Shown piece after piece: positions 17,602-27,130 of a DNA stretch of 44,863 nt. The translations under genes were made by a program, and so were the position numbers. Below the pieces are notes generated by a model. That model made no database searches. It saw only the letters and a program-made list of their open reading frames with translations, and had not been told where the DNA came from. Every line of letters starts with the position of its first letter. The first letter of the stretch is position 1. This DNA comes from Planctomycetaceae bacterium (GTDB lineage: Bacteria; Planctomycetota; Planctomycetia; Planctomycetales; Planctomycetaceae): contig PBSL01000002.1 of the NCBI GenBank assembly GCA_002726205.1, forward strand, positions 26,999 to 71,861. The letters are read 5' to 3'.

Positions 17602-20600
17602 CGGGAGTCTTCCGGTCGGTCTTGGATTTGCGTGGCGGCGAGACGATCTGTTCTTCCTCGTCGCCGGGTAGAAGAGGGGCCAGCAGCGGTGGTCCGCCGC
17701 TTCGAGGGTTGGTCAGCATCAGGTGTTTTCGGCCGGCGGCCTTGGGGTCGAGGATCGTGAGTGGGCGACCGGCGAGTGCCTGTTCGATGGCCTTGAAGTA
17801 GAGATGGAGCTTGGAGACCTCGGTGGTCTGGTCGGAGCCGGTGCCGTTGGCGAGCAGCGAGAGGAAGCGATCGGCCTGGCCCCGGGCCGTGGTTGTCGTG
17901 ATTGTCGATTTGGCACGAGCCGCATCCAGTGTGGCGGCGGCCTCTCCGGAGAGCAGCTTGCCTTTCATCAGCGCCTTCCAGGTGGCGGGATCATCGAGTG
18001 ACCAGTTCGAGACCGTCAGTCGATGACGTTGAGTGGTGGTCGGTGCCGTGGGTGGTTTCGGGACGACGTGGTCGGGTTGGCCGGTTTCTGACAGGAAGGC
18101 GATGGCGCGGGCACCGGCGGCGGCCAGCAATCGGCGCGCATAATAGGCCTCGGCCTCGTTGATCAACTGCTCGCGTTCTTCGAGAGCATCGGCGACTTGT
18201 CGGTAGGCCGCGATCACCTGCCGGGGCGGGTGAATATCGAGCAGGTGGAGGTCGATGATCTCGAGGCCGAGCCGGTAGGCTGTGACTGCATCACGGGTGG
18301 CGACCAGGCAGTCACGTTCGATTTCGCGACGTCGGTCAGCAAGCAGGTCGGCGAGCGAGGCGGTGGCGGCCACCTGTCGAATCGCGGACTCGGTCGTGGC
18401 CTTGAGCAGGCTTTCGGGCTCCGCGACGCCGAAGGTGTAGCGCCGAAGGTCCCCGATGCGATATTCGACGACCGCGGTCAGTTCGACCAGGACCTCGTCA
18501 CCGGTGACCACCTGGGCTTCGGCCATCAGCGGTGAATCGGTCCGTTGATCGTGTTGGCTGTTCCACTCGATCGGTGCAACGGCAACGTCCTGGGGATTGG
18601 AATCCTCGACCGTTCGGAATCCGATCGGCAGCGAGCGGACTTCAAAGATCCGCTGGCGATGAATTGTCTCCAGCGGCTCGGGCCATCTCCAGTGCCATCC
18701 TGCCGGCAGCGTTTCCCGGTAGCGGCCGTAGCGGGCCACGACGGCTCGTTCGTTCTCCGGGAGGATCACGATTCCCGAAACGCACCAGGCAAATAGCAGG
18801 CCGGCGGCGATGAGTTTCAGGCCCGATTGCCGGTAACGGAGGGCGGCGTAGGTCAGCCGTGATGGCGAGAGTGTCTCGGTGAGTCGTGCGGCGGCGTTGG
18901 AGATCCGGTGGCTGAGGATGCCCCAGCGGGTTTCGTCCCAGCGTTGGAACCACAGCAGCCTCATCGCGTTGAGCATCACCGCCAACGACGAGATCTCGTG
19001 GAACACGGCGGCGGCGGCCGGCGACAGGAATCCCGTGGCGCCGAGCAGGATGCCCAGACCGTTCATGCCGAAGGCGAAGAGCCAGATACTCTGACGGATC
19101 ACGGTGACAAGTTGTCTTGAGAGTTGAAAGAGGCCCGGCAGGGGTTTCAGCGGATCTCCCATCAGGACCAGGTCCCCGGCCTCGGCCGCGAGATCGCTGC
19201 CGACTCCCCCCAGGGCGATTCCCACCGTCGAGGTGGCCAGGGCGGGCGCGTCGTTGACGCCATCACCGACCATCGCCACGCGGCCGCCGTCTCGTTCGGC
19301 CTCGGAAACCCAGGCGGCCTTGTCGGCCGGGAGCAGATCACTTTGGACCAGGTCGAGCGTTGGGAGTTTTGCCGCGACGGCCTCGGCGGGTTCGAGACGA
19401 TCGCCGGTCAAGAGAACGATTCGTTGGATACCGTTGTCCTTGAGAGCCGAGAGCACCTCGGTGGCTTCTTCTCGGGCCACATCGGTGACACCCAGCCCGC
19501 CGACCCAGGTGCCATCAACGGCAACCAGGATCGCCGACTGTCCGGCGGTGGCCAGTTGCCGCAGCAGCGCCTCGAGTTCTTCGGTGATGGGCACGCCGTG
19601 TTGTTCGAGCAACCGGCGATTTCCCACGGTGATCTTGTTGCCGTTGGAATCGAGGGTATGCGGTGCGACGCTGGCCACGACTCCGAAGCCGGGTTCGGAG
19701 GAGAAGTTCTCCGGAGCCGGAACGACCATTCCCCGTTTCTCGGCCTCGCGAACGACCAGACGTGCCAGCACGTGTTCGCTGGAATGCTCGGCCACCGCGG
19801 CGGTGCGTATCAGTTCGTCGGCGGTCAAGCCGCTGTCGGCACTGGGAGCGACAATTCCCAGCACGGGTTCTCCGCGAGTCAGCGTTCCGGTCTTGTCGAA
19901 AACGAATGTGTCGACACTGGCGAGTCGCTCGAGCGCGGCCGAACCCTTGACGACAATTCCGGCTCGTGCCAGCCAGGCCATCGCGGCCATCACGGCGCTG
20001 GGAGTCGCCAGGATCAGCGGACAGGGGCAGGCCACGACCAGCACGGCCAGCGCCGGCAGGAATCCCGATTCCCATGTCCTGGCCTCACCGAGAAATCTCC
20101 AGCCGACCAGTGTTGCCAGTGCCGCGCCCAGGACGAATGGGAGGAACAGGCGGGCAAGTCGATCGGCGGTGCGTTCGAGAGGCGCTTTTCGCTGTGTCGC
20201 CTCGGCCACCAGGTTGATCACCTGGCCCAGGGTTGTCTGCTCACCGATGCTCTCGGTTCGAACGACGAGTGCTCCGAACTGATTGAGCGTACCGCTGAAG
20301 ACTGGTTCCCCGGGTTCCTTGTCGATCGGCAGGCTTTCGCCGGTCAACGCCGACTGGTCGACGGCCGAGCGGCCCGAATCGACGGTGCCGTCAACCGGCA
20401 GCCTTTCTCCGGGTCGGACGACGACGAGGTCACCGGCCTGGAGGTCTTCGACGGGGACATCGGTTTCCACGTCGCCAACGAGCCGGTGTGCGATGGCTGG
20501 GCAGAGCTGGAAAATGCGTCGGATGGCCTGTTGAGCGCGATCGACCGTGTAGCCCTCGATGCTCTCACCACACAGGGCCACAAAGACCACCAGTGCCGCG

Positions 20601-20998
20601 GTGACCGGCTCGCGGAGCAGGATGGCGGCCAGGCAGGCAAGCGTCAGGGCCAGGTCGGCTCCGATCCGCCCGGCGAACAAACCCTCGAGTGACTGGAAGA
20701 GGATGCGGGCACCGCCGAGCACGGCGGCCAGCAAGGCGAGACGGAAACCGAACAGCGATTGGGCATCGGCCCAGCCGGGTGCGCCGGTCGAGGCGACGGC
20801 GCCGACGACCAGGTCACAACCAAGCAACAGGCCGACCAGGACCGTCAGCAGGTAGATCGGTGCCGAGCGGTAGTGGAATCCGGCTTCGTCGGACGACACC
20901 GTGCCGGCCAACGACGCCTCATCCTGCAGGAACTCCCGAGCGGATTCGGGGATGTAGTGCATGGGGCTTCCGCAAGGAAAAACACGTGCGGCCTCCAT
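17591..20998 (-). CDS. P1B-type metal-transporting ATPase fused to an HflK-like SPFH domain
   Basis: An 1135-aa two-part membrane protein. Residues about 1-710 are a heavy-metal P-type ATPase: TGES in the actuator domain, a CPC metal-site motif at 324-326, the phosphorylated Asp368 in DKTGTLT, and GDGVNDAPAL from 578. About eight helices are present and there is no N-terminal CxxC metal-binding domain. The usual His-Pro of the nucleotide domain is His-Val here (SSEHVLARL), and the last helix carries HEISS. Residues about 730-1010 start with a new transmembrane helix, then PENERAVVARYGRYRE and an SPFH domain like HflK, followed by a tail. It is first in the operon with hflC and hflK. The metal is uncertain: CPC suggests Cu(I) or Zn/Cd. 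The start at 20998 is the longest option; an ATG at 20962 with GGAAG just upstream is nearly as good. Confidence 0.85.
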   Translation of the reverse strand: MEAARVFPCGSPMHYIPESAREFLQDEASLAGTVSSDEAGFHYRSAPIYLLTVLVGLLLGCDLVVGAVASTGAPGWADAQSLFGFRLALLAAVLGGARILFQSLEGLFAGRIGADLALTLACLAAILLREPVTAALVVFVALCGESIEGYTVDRAQQAIRRIFQLCPAIAHRLVGDVETDVPVEDLQAGDLVVVRPGERLPVDGTVDSGRSAVDQSALTGESLPIDKEPGEPVFSGTLNQFGALVVRTESIGEQTTLGQVINLVAEATQRKAPLERTADRLARLFLPFVLGAALATLVGWRFLGEARTWESGFLPALAVLVVACPCPLILATPSAVMAAMAWLARAGIVVKGSAALERLASVDTFVFDKTGTLTRGEPVLGIVAPSADSGLTADELIRTAAVAEHSSEHVLARLVVREAEKRGMVVPAPENFSSEPGFGVVASVAPHTLDSNGNKITVGNRRLLEQHGVPITEELEALLRQLATAGQSAILVAVDGTWVGGLGVTDVAREEATEVLSALKDNGIQRIVLLTGDRLEPAEAVAAKLPTLDLVQSDLLPADKAAWVSEAERDGGRVAMVGDGVNDAPALATSTVGIALGGVGSDLAAEAGDLVLMGDPLKPLPGLFQLSRQLVTVIRQSIWLFAFGMNGLGILLGATGFLSPAAAAVFHEISSLAVMLNAMRLLWFQRWDETRWGILSHRISNAAARLTETLSPSRLTYAALRYRQSGLKLIAAGLLFAWCVSGIVILPENERAVVARYGRYRETLPAGWHWRWPEPLETIHRQRIFEVRSLPIGFRTVEDSNPQDVAVAPIEWNSQHDQRTDSPLMAEAQVVTGDEVLVELTAVVEYRIGDLRRYTFGVAEPESLLKATTESAIRQVAATASLADLLADRRREIERDCLVATRDAVTAYRLGLEIIDLHLLDIHPPRQVIAAYRQVADALEEREQLINEAEAYYARRLLAAAGARAIAFLSETGQPDHVVPKPPTAPTTTQRHRLTVSNWSLDDPATWKALMKGKLLSGEAAATLDAARAKSTITTTTARGQADRFLSLLANGTGSDQTTEVSKLHLYFKAIEQALAGRPLTILDPKAAGRKHLMLTNPRSGGPPLLAPLLPGDEEEQIVSPPRKSKTDRKTPDER

Positions 20999-21122
20999 GC
21001 ACTCAACGGTGCCCTTCGAACACCGTCACTCCATCGTAAACCCCGGCCCGAGCCGTTACCAGACGCGTGTTGTCCCGGTCCAAGGACTCGGGTTGATCAT
21101 CCCCCGTGGACCGTGTGTTCGC

Positions 21123-21128
21123 TACAAT
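21123..21128 (+). promoter_or_regulatory. Candidate -10 box upstream of purB
   Basis: TACAAT (21123-21128) matches the -10 consensus at five of six positions, but no acceptable -35 box lies 16-19 nt upstream (TTGATC at 21093 is too far). If used, the purB leader would be about 85 nt. This is a weak call, based on the same TACAAT-type box recurring at other starts in this window. Confidence 0.22.
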
Positions 21129-21220
21129 GGGCCTGGAGAGAGTGGTGATTCGCATGGCGGCGTGGCCTCGATCAATTCCGCTGCGAGCACCCTTGTCATC
21201 AACCGTGGTGGAGCCAAACG

Positions 21221-22669
21221 GTGAGTGAAGGCGACGGGCAGGAACACGCGAATTACCAGAACCCGCTGGTTTCCAGGTACGCGTCGAAGGAAATGAGCGG
21301 CATGTGGTCGTCCCAGGTTCGCCATACGACCTGGCGTCGCTTGTGGGTGGCCCTGGCCGAATCACAGCAGGAGCTGGGGCTGGACATCTCCAATGAACAA
21401 CTCGCCGAGTTGAGCGGGGCGATCGAGGACATTGATTTCGACGTGGCGGGGCGCTACGAACGCGAACTGCGGCACGATGTCATGGCCCACGTCCATGCTT
21501 ACGGTGACCGCTGTCCCGATGCCCGTGGGATCATCCACCTGGGAGCTACCAGTTGCTTTGTGACCGATAATACTGACCTGCTGCTGGTGCGGCAGTCACT
21601 GGAGTTGATCCGCGATCGCCTGGTGGGCGTGATCCATCACCTGGCGACGTTTGCGTCACAGCATCGTGATTTGCCGTGCCTGGGTTTTACGCACCTGCAA
21701 CCGGCTCAGCCGACAACGGTCGGCAAGCGGGCGTCGCTGTGGTGCTATGATCTCGTCCTCGACCTCGAGGAACTTGAACACCGCCTTGCGCAGTTGAAGC
21801 TGCGGGGTGTGAAAGGTACGACGGGGTCGCAGGCCTCTTTCCTGTCCTTGTTCGACGGCGATCACCAGCGGGTCTGCCAGCTCGAGGCACTGGTGTCGAA
21901 GAAGATGGGGCTGTCCGACGTTTACCCGGTCACCGGTCAGACGTATTCCCGCAAGGTCGACGCCCAGGTCCTGGACCTGCTGGCCGGGATCGGGATCTCG
22001 GCTCACAAGGCCGGAAGCGACATCCGCCTGCTGCAGCATCGCAAGGAGATCGAGGAACCGTTCGGCAAGCAGCAGGTGGGTTCATCGGCGATGGCCTACA
22101 AGCGGAACCCGATGCGGTCGGAACGCATGTGTGGTCTCGCCCGTTTTGCGGTTTCGTTGGCCGACAGCGGGGGACAGACCGCGGCGACACAGTGGATGGA
22201 ACGAACGCTCGACGACAGCGCCAATCGTCGCCTGACCCTGCCGCAGTCCTTCCTGGCGATCGACGCGGTGCTGATTCTCTATCGCAACATCGTGGATGGT
22301 CTGGTCGTGTATCCCCGGGTGATCGCGCGGCGGTTGGCCGAGGAGTTGCCGTTCATGGCGACCGAGGAGATCCTGATGGCGGGTGTTCGGGCCGGGGGCG
22401 ATCGGCAGGAACTGCACGAAGCAATTCGCGTGCACAGCCAGGCCGCCGGCGAACAGGTCAAGCAACACGGTCTGGAGAACGACCTGATCGAGCGATTGCA
22501 GGGCGACCCGTTGTTCGCCGACGTTGACCTTGCCGGCACGCTCGAGGCCGGGCAGTTCACCGGTCGAGCCGCCGAGCAGGTCGACGAGTTTATCGTCGGC
22601 GTGGTCGACCCGATCCGCGAGCGGTACGCCGGGTCGCTTGATGCTGATGGTGGGGAAGTGACCGTCTAG
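21221..22669 (+). CDS. purB: Adenylosuccinate lyase, eukaryotic-like type
   Basis: PurB catalyses two fumarate-releasing steps in purine synthesis: SAICAR to AICAR, and adenylosuccinate to AMP (EC 4.3.2.2). The 482-aa length and sequence fit. The fumarase/aspartase superfamily signature is at 287-297 ([11 protein letters not shown]), with [14 protein letters not shown] and [16 protein letters not shown] upstream and [10 protein letters not shown] downstream. The protein opens with [12 protein letters not shown] and keeps [13 protein letters not shown] and [13 protein letters not shown]. From memory this resembles the animal/yeast enzyme more than the shorter B. subtilis type. The start is GTG with GGAG about 8 nt upstream. 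It is monocistronic, divergent from the ATPase operon and convergent with the formate dehydrogenase operon, with a 9-nt gap between stops. Confidence 0.95.
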   Translation: MSEGDGQEHANYQNPLVSRYASKEMSGMWSSQVRHTTWRRLWVALAESQQELGLDISNEQLAELSGAIEDIDFDVAGRYERELRHDVMAHVHAYGDRCPDARGIIHLGATSCFVTDNTDLLLVRQSLELIRDRLVGVIHHLATFASQHRDLPCLGFTHLQPAQPTTVGKRASLWCYDLVLDLEELEHRLAQLKLRGVKGTTGSQASFLSLFDGDHQRVCQLEALVSKKMGLSDVYPVTGQTYSRKVDAQVLDLLAGIGISAHKAGSDIRLLQHRKEIEEPFGKQQVGSSAMAYKRNPMRSERMCGLARFAVSLADSGGQTAATQWMERTLDDSANRRLTLPQSFLAIDAVLILYRNIVDGLVVYPRVIARRLAEELPFMATEEILMAGVRAGGDRQELHEAIRVHSQAAGEQVKQHGLENDLIERLQGDPLFADVDLAGTLEAGQFTGRAAEQVDEFIVGVVDPIRERYAGSLDADGGEVTV

Positions 22670-22678
22670 GCCAGCCGG

Positions 22679-25507
22679 TCAGGCCGGTTCCAGCCGGACC
22701 GCACAGACCTTGAACTCGGGGATCTTCCCCTGCGGGTCGAGTGCATCGTTGGTCAGCGTGTTGGCCGCGGCTTCGCGAAAGTGGAACGGGATGAACACCG
22801 AGCCGGGTTGGACATTCCTGTCGGCCCGGGCCGACAGCTGGATCGATCCACGGCGGCTCGTGACCTTCAACTCCTGGCCGTCGTCGGCTTTGAGCCGTTG
22901 GAGATCATCGGGATGAACGGCCACGAACGGTGCTGGTTCGATGGCGTCCAGTGCCTGGCTGCGTCGAGTCATGCTGCCGGTGTGCCAGTGGGCGAGGACT
23001 CGACCGGTGTTCAGGATGAACGGAAAATCGTCGTCGGGTAATTCGTCGGCTGGTCGATAAGGGCAGGGTACGAATCGGCCCCGGCCGCTGGTGGTGGGAA
23101 ATCCGTCCCCGAAGAGGATCTGAGTGCCGTCAGCGGTATCGGGATCGGGACAAGGCCAGAGCCGGCCGGTCAGGCCGAGATTCTCGTGTGTGAGTCCCTG
23201 GTAGTTGCGGGTCAACGCCGTGAATTCGTCAAAGACGGCGGATACGTCGGTGAAGGATGAATCGAGTCCCACCCGTCCCGACACCTCGCAGAGGATCTCC
23301 CAGTCCTGGCGGGCCAGGCCGGGGGGGGCGAGAACCGGTCGGCCCAGTTGGACACGGCGATCGGAATTGGTATAGGTCCCGGCCTTCTCGAAGTAGCTGC
23401 TGGCCGGCAGGATGACGTCGGCGAATTCCGCGGTTTCGGTCGGGAAGATGTCCTGGACGGCAAGAAAGTCAAGATTGGAGAGGGCCTGGCGCACCGTGTT
23501 GGAATCCGGGTCCGAGATGAAGGGGTTTTCGCCCATGATGTACATCCCGCGAATGCTACCCAGCAGTGCCCCCTTGATGATCTCGACGACGGTCAGACCC
23601 GGTTCCGGATCGAGCGGGCGACCCCAGGCGGTCTCGAACTTCCGGCGGCACTCTTCATTGGCGACCGACTGGTAGTCGGGATAGACGATCGGGATCAGAC
23701 CGGCGTCGCTGGCTCCCTGGACGTTGTTTTGACCACGAAGTGGATGGAGGCCGCTTCCGGGTCGACCGATGTTTCCGGTGGCCAGGCACAGCGAGATCAG
23801 GCAGCGGGCATTGTCGGTACCGGTGACGTGTTGTGAGACGCCCATGCCCCAGAAGACGATCATCGAGCCACCACCGCCGGTCGGTGTTGCTTTCCCGATC
23901 GTCCTGGCAATCGCTTCGATTTGCTCGGCGGGGACCCCGCAAATGGCCGAGGCGCGTTCGGGGCTGTAGTCGGTTTCGACGAGTTCCCTGAGCGATTCGA
24001 AGCCCTCGGTATGTCGGTCGATGTAATCCTTGTCGACGAGGTTGTCACGGCAGAGAACGTGCAACAACCCGTTGTAGAAGGCGACGTCGGTTCCAGAACG
24101 GATTTGTGCGAAATGGCTGGCGGCATTGGCGATGGCGTTGCGGCGGACGTCGACGACGATCAGTTCGGTGTTGGCCTTGGCGGCCTGCTTGATGAAAGTG
24201 GCAGCAACAGGGTGATTGGTGGTCGTGTTGGAACCGGTGACCAGTGCCACGTCGGCACGGGCGACGTCGGCGAAGATATTGGTGACTGCCCCGGACCCGA
24301 TCGTTTCCATCAGTGCCGCCACGCTCGACGCGTGACACAATCGCGTGCAGTGATCGACGTTATTGGTTCCCAGGCCGGCCCGGATGAACTTCTGGAAGAG
24401 ATAGGCTTCCTCGTTGGATCCCTTGGCTGATCCGAATCCGGCCAGGGTGTTGCTGCCATGGCTGTCGCGGATGGCGGTCAACCGCGACCCCACCAGGTCG
24501 AGTGCTTCTTCCCAGGTCGCTTCGCGGAAGGCGGGCAGGACGTCGTCGAGATCGACCACTCCGCCGGGCTTGCGTCCCCGGTCGCCGGGCAGGGAACTGG
24601 CGACGGCCGGTGAGAGCGGACCCTTGGGGTAGGCCGACTCACGCCGGATCAGCGGTGTCGTCAGGCGGTGCGGGTGCAGGGTGTAGTCCCAGCCGTAGCG
24701 TCCCTTGACGCACAATCGCCCCTGGTTGACCGGGCTTTCTCGGCCCTCGCATTCGACAATCGTTTCGTCGCGGACCCAGGCCGTCACCGCGCAGCCCACC
24801 CCGCAGTAGGGACACACGGTGTCGGTTCGTGTCATGTCCTCCCGCCTGATGACCGGCAAGGTGAGCACCTTCCCGACCAGGGCACCGGTCGGGCAGACCG
24901 CGGCACACTCGCCGCAAGCCACGCAGGTACTCTGACCCAGTGGCCGATCCAGATCGAAGGCGATCCGGACATCGGCACCCTTGCCGGTTCGGCCGATCAC
25001 CTCGTTGGATTGAATATCGTTGCAGGCACGGATACAGCGATCACAGAGGATGCAGGCCTGGTGGTCGACGGCGATGACCGGCGAGGAGAGGTCTGGAGGC
25101 GGCGGGGCAGGGGAGCTGGCCGCGGTGGGCGGAACCTCCAGGTGAAAATGACGACCGAGTTGTTCCAGTTGGCAGTCGCCGGTACGGGTTTCTCTCGCGC
25201 AGGGCGTGGGGTGCTCGGACAGCAGCAACCCGGTCAATCGTCGGCGATGCGATTGCACGTTCTCAGAATCGGTGCGGACCTCCAGCCCGTCGCTGCACTC
25301 GCGGACGCACGAGGCGGCCAGGACACGTTCGCCGACATCGACAACACACATTCGGCAAACACCGGCTGCCGCCAGCCGAGGGTCGTGGCAGAGCGAGGGG
25401 ATCTCGATTCCCGCCTGCTCGGCGGCTTCCCAGATCGTCGTTCCCACGGGGACACGGACCGACCGGCCGTCGATCGTCAATTCGACCATCGCTGTGTCGA
25501 CAATCAC
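22679..25507 (-). CDS. fdsA: NAD-linked formate dehydrogenase, molybdopterin catalytic (alpha) subunit
   Basis: A 942-aa catalytic subunit of a cytoplasmic formate dehydrogenase oxidising formate to CO2. Domain order: an N-terminal NuoG-like [2Fe-2S] domain with Cys ligands around CHDP and CRMC; a degenerate HisCys3 site at H99-C112; two ferredoxin-type [4Fe-4S] motifs (CILCDRCIRAC and CVACGECAAVC); a CPYCGVGC [4Fe-4S] motif; and the bis-MGD domains. The catalytic residue is Cys391 in CTRLCHASS, so this is a Cys rather than selenocysteine enzyme. In the HisCys3 site the middle Cys is Glu106 (HPTPCARE). The start is the GTG at 25507, which makes a GTGA overlap with the stop of the NAD-binding subunit; an ATG at 25489 is possible. 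No fdhD-like maturase or small fdsG/fdsD gene is adjacent. Confidence 0.9.
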   Translation of the reverse strand: MIVDTAMVELTIDGRSVRVPVGTTIWEAAEQAGIEIPSLCHDPRLAAAGVCRMCVVDVGERVLAASCVRECSDGLEVRTDSENVQSHRRRLTGLLLSEHPTPCARETRTGDCQLEQLGRHFHLEVPPTAASSPAPPPPDLSSPVIAVDHQACILCDRCIRACNDIQSNEVIGRTGKGADVRIAFDLDRPLGQSTCVACGECAAVCPTGALVGKVLTLPVIRREDMTRTDTVCPYCGVGCAVTAWVRDETIVECEGRESPVNQGRLCVKGRYGWDYTLHPHRLTTPLIRRESAYPKGPLSPAVASSLPGDRGRKPGGVVDLDDVLPAFREATWEEALDLVGSRLTAIRDSHGSNTLAGFGSAKGSNEEAYLFQKFIRAGLGTNNVDHCTRLCHASSVAALMETIGSGAVTNIFADVARADVALVTGSNTTTNHPVAATFIKQAAKANTELIVVDVRRNAIANAASHFAQIRSGTDVAFYNGLLHVLCRDNLVDKDYIDRHTEGFESLRELVETDYSPERASAICGVPAEQIEAIARTIGKATPTGGGGSMIVFWGMGVSQHVTGTDNARCLISLCLATGNIGRPGSGLHPLRGQNNVQGASDAGLIPIVYPDYQSVANEECRRKFETAWGRPLDPEPGLTVVEIIKGALLGSIRGMYIMGENPFISDPDSNTVRQALSNLDFLAVQDIFPTETAEFADVILPASSYFEKAGTYTNSDRRVQLGRPVLAPPGLARQDWEILCEVSGRVGLDSSFTDVSAVFDEFTALTRNYQGLTHENLGLTGRLWPCPDPDTADGTQILFGDGFPTTSGRGRFVPCPYRPADELPDDDFPFILNTGRVLAHWHTGSMTRRSQALDAIEPAPFVAVHPDDLQRLKADDGQELKVTSRRGSIQLSARADRNVQPGSVFIPFHFREAAANTLTNDALDPQGKIPEFKVCAVRLEPA

Positions 25508-27108
25508 GGCGCGGGTACCTCGGCGGGGAAGTGTTCGAGCATCGAGAGAATCGGGGCCAGGGCCACCTGGCCGAGACCACACAGGGAGGTCTGTTCGAGC
25601 GTGTCACCCAGTGGTGTCAATTCTTCGAGAACGTCGGGGCCGGCTGAACCTGCGGCGACCGATTCCAACAGGCCGACCGCCCGGTGGCTGCCGATGCGGC
25701 AGGGAACGCACTTGCCGCATGACTCGTTGCGAAAGAACCGGACCAGGCCGGTGGCCAGCTCGAAGAGGTTTCTTCCCTCGGCGACGACGACAACGGCCCC
25801 GCTGCCCAGCATGCTGCCGGCGGCGGCGATGGTGTCGAAATCCAGTGGTGTGTCGAGCCGGTCGGCCGGCAGAAAGCGGGAACTGGCACCACCCGGAAGG
25901 AAGGCCTTCACTGATCGTCCGCCGTCCATCCCCCCGGCCCGCTCGATCAACTCGGCAACGGTCGTACCGACCGGCAACTCGTAAACGCCGGGTTCGACAA
26001 CATCGCCGGAGATCGAGACGAACTTCAGCCCGTCAAACCCCGGACGGCCCTGGTCGCTCCACCACGTGGATCCGTGATGGATGATCGGCACGGCCAGGGC
26101 GAGGGTCTCGACGTTGTTGATCAGCGTCGGCTGGCCGAACAGGCCGTGTTGGCCGGGGTAGGGCGGTTTGTTTCTCGGTTCACCGCGACGATCCTCGAGA
26201 GCCTCGAGCAACGCCGTCTCTTCTCCGAGAATATAACCGCCGGGCGACACGAAGATCTCGATCTCGAATGACCGTCCGGATCCCGCCGCGTTTTCACCGA
26301 GAATTCCTCGCGCGGCGGCTGTCTGCAACGCTGCTGCCAGTACCTGTTGTTCGAGTGAATATTCGTGGCGGAGGAAGAGGATGCCGCGATCGGCGCCGAC
26401 GGTCAGGCCGGCGAGAACCATGCCCTCGATGACCAGATGCGGCACGGTCGAGAGCAGGACGCGATCCTTGAAGGAGCCCGGTTCACTTTCATCAGCGTTG
26501 CAGATGACGTACTTGGAGTCCGCCGTTTCCGTGGCGACCAGTTGCCACTTTCGGCCGGTGGGGAATCCCGCGCCCCCCATGCCTCGCAGCCCGGAATCCT
26601 GCAGTCGTTCGAGACAGGTGCCGGCCAGTGTTGGCGGGTCCGAGGCGAGGGCAAGCAGGGTGGCGTAGTGATCTGCGGGGGAGGCATAGGGGTCGGCAAG
26701 CCAGTCACACCGATCGTGGGCGGTCAACCAGGGAACGGTGGAATCATCGAGCAGGGCATCAGCGTTTGCCGGATCGACCCGGCCGGCGGGTTGTCCGTTG
26801 ATGCTGACCGCGGGAGCGTGGTCGCAGCGTCCGAGGCAAGAGACCCCGGTAACCTCAAGCCCTTCAACGGCGTGCTCGGCCACCGCCTCGCGAAGTCGGG
26901 GGCCACCATGCATCGTGCAGACCACATCGCGGCAGATGGCGATTTCGCGGCGAGGCGGCGGGGTCCGCCGCAAGTGGGTGTAGAAGCTGACCAGTTCCTC
27001 GATCCGGTACCGCGGGACGCCTCGCCTTTCCGCCAGTTCTTCGAGGCAACCGTCATCGAGGCAGCCGTGCTGCTGCTGCAGGGCTGCCAGTTCGCGCAAC
27101 AACTCCAA
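25504..27108 (-). CDS. fdsB: NAD-linked formate dehydrogenase, FMN/NAD-binding subunit (NuoE-NuoF fusion)
   Basis: A 534-aa electron-transfer subunit that passes electrons from the catalytic subunit to NAD+. The first ~140 residues are a NuoE-like thioredoxin-fold [2Fe-2S] domain (CRDVVC and CLGRC supply four Cys). The rest is NuoF-like: the glycine-rich FMN/NAD site MGGAGFPTGRKW, NADESEPGSFKDR, a GEETALLEALE segment, and the C-terminal [4Fe-4S] site SCGKCVPC plus a later Cys (SLCGLG). The fusion arrangement matches FdsB-type subunits. The start is uncertain. The frame opens with TTG at 27108, 7 nt after a run of eight G (8 C on the + strand at 27116-27123). A GTG overlapping the upstream stop is one base out of frame. 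It is coupled to fdsA by GTGA. Confidence 0.88.
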   Translation of the reverse strand: MELLRELAALQQQHGCLDDGCLEELAERRGVPRYRIEELVSFYTHLRRTPPPRREIAICRDVVCTMHGGPRLREAVAEHAVEGLEVTGVSCLGRCDHAPAVSINGQPAGRVDPANADALLDDSTVPWLTAHDRCDWLADPYASPADHYATLLALASDPPTLAGTCLERLQDSGLRGMGGAGFPTGRKWQLVATETADSKYVICNADESEPGSFKDRVLLSTVPHLVIEGMVLAGLTVGADRGILFLRHEYSLEQQVLAAALQTAAARGILGENAAGSGRSFEIEIFVSPGGYILGEETALLEALEDRRGEPRNKPPYPGQHGLFGQPTLINNVETLALAVPIIHHGSTWWSDQGRPGFDGLKFVSISGDVVEPGVYELPVGTTVAELIERAGGMDGGRSVKAFLPGGASSRFLPADRLDTPLDFDTIAAAGSMLGSGAVVVVAEGRNLFELATGLVRFFRNESCGKCVPCRIGSHRAVGLLESVAAGSAGPDVLEELTPLGDTLEQTSLCGLGQVALAPILSMLEHFPAEVPAP

Positions 27109-27130
27109 CGCGGCACCCCCCCCGAGGGAT

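Noticed and set aside
19124-20692. 522-aa open frame on the plus strand opposite the ATPase-SPFH gene
   Set aside because: It is antisense to perfectly conserved ATPase motifs and its own translation shows no recognisable protein features.
21154-21228. 24-codon upstream ORF overlapping the purB start by 8 nt
   Set aside because: Possible leader peptide, but the ribosome site is poorly spaced and there is no run of regulatory codons or attenuator hairpin.
24668-25984. 438-aa plus-strand frame opposite the formate dehydrogenase genes
   Set aside because: Shadow of the fdsA/fdsB coding frames; no family character.
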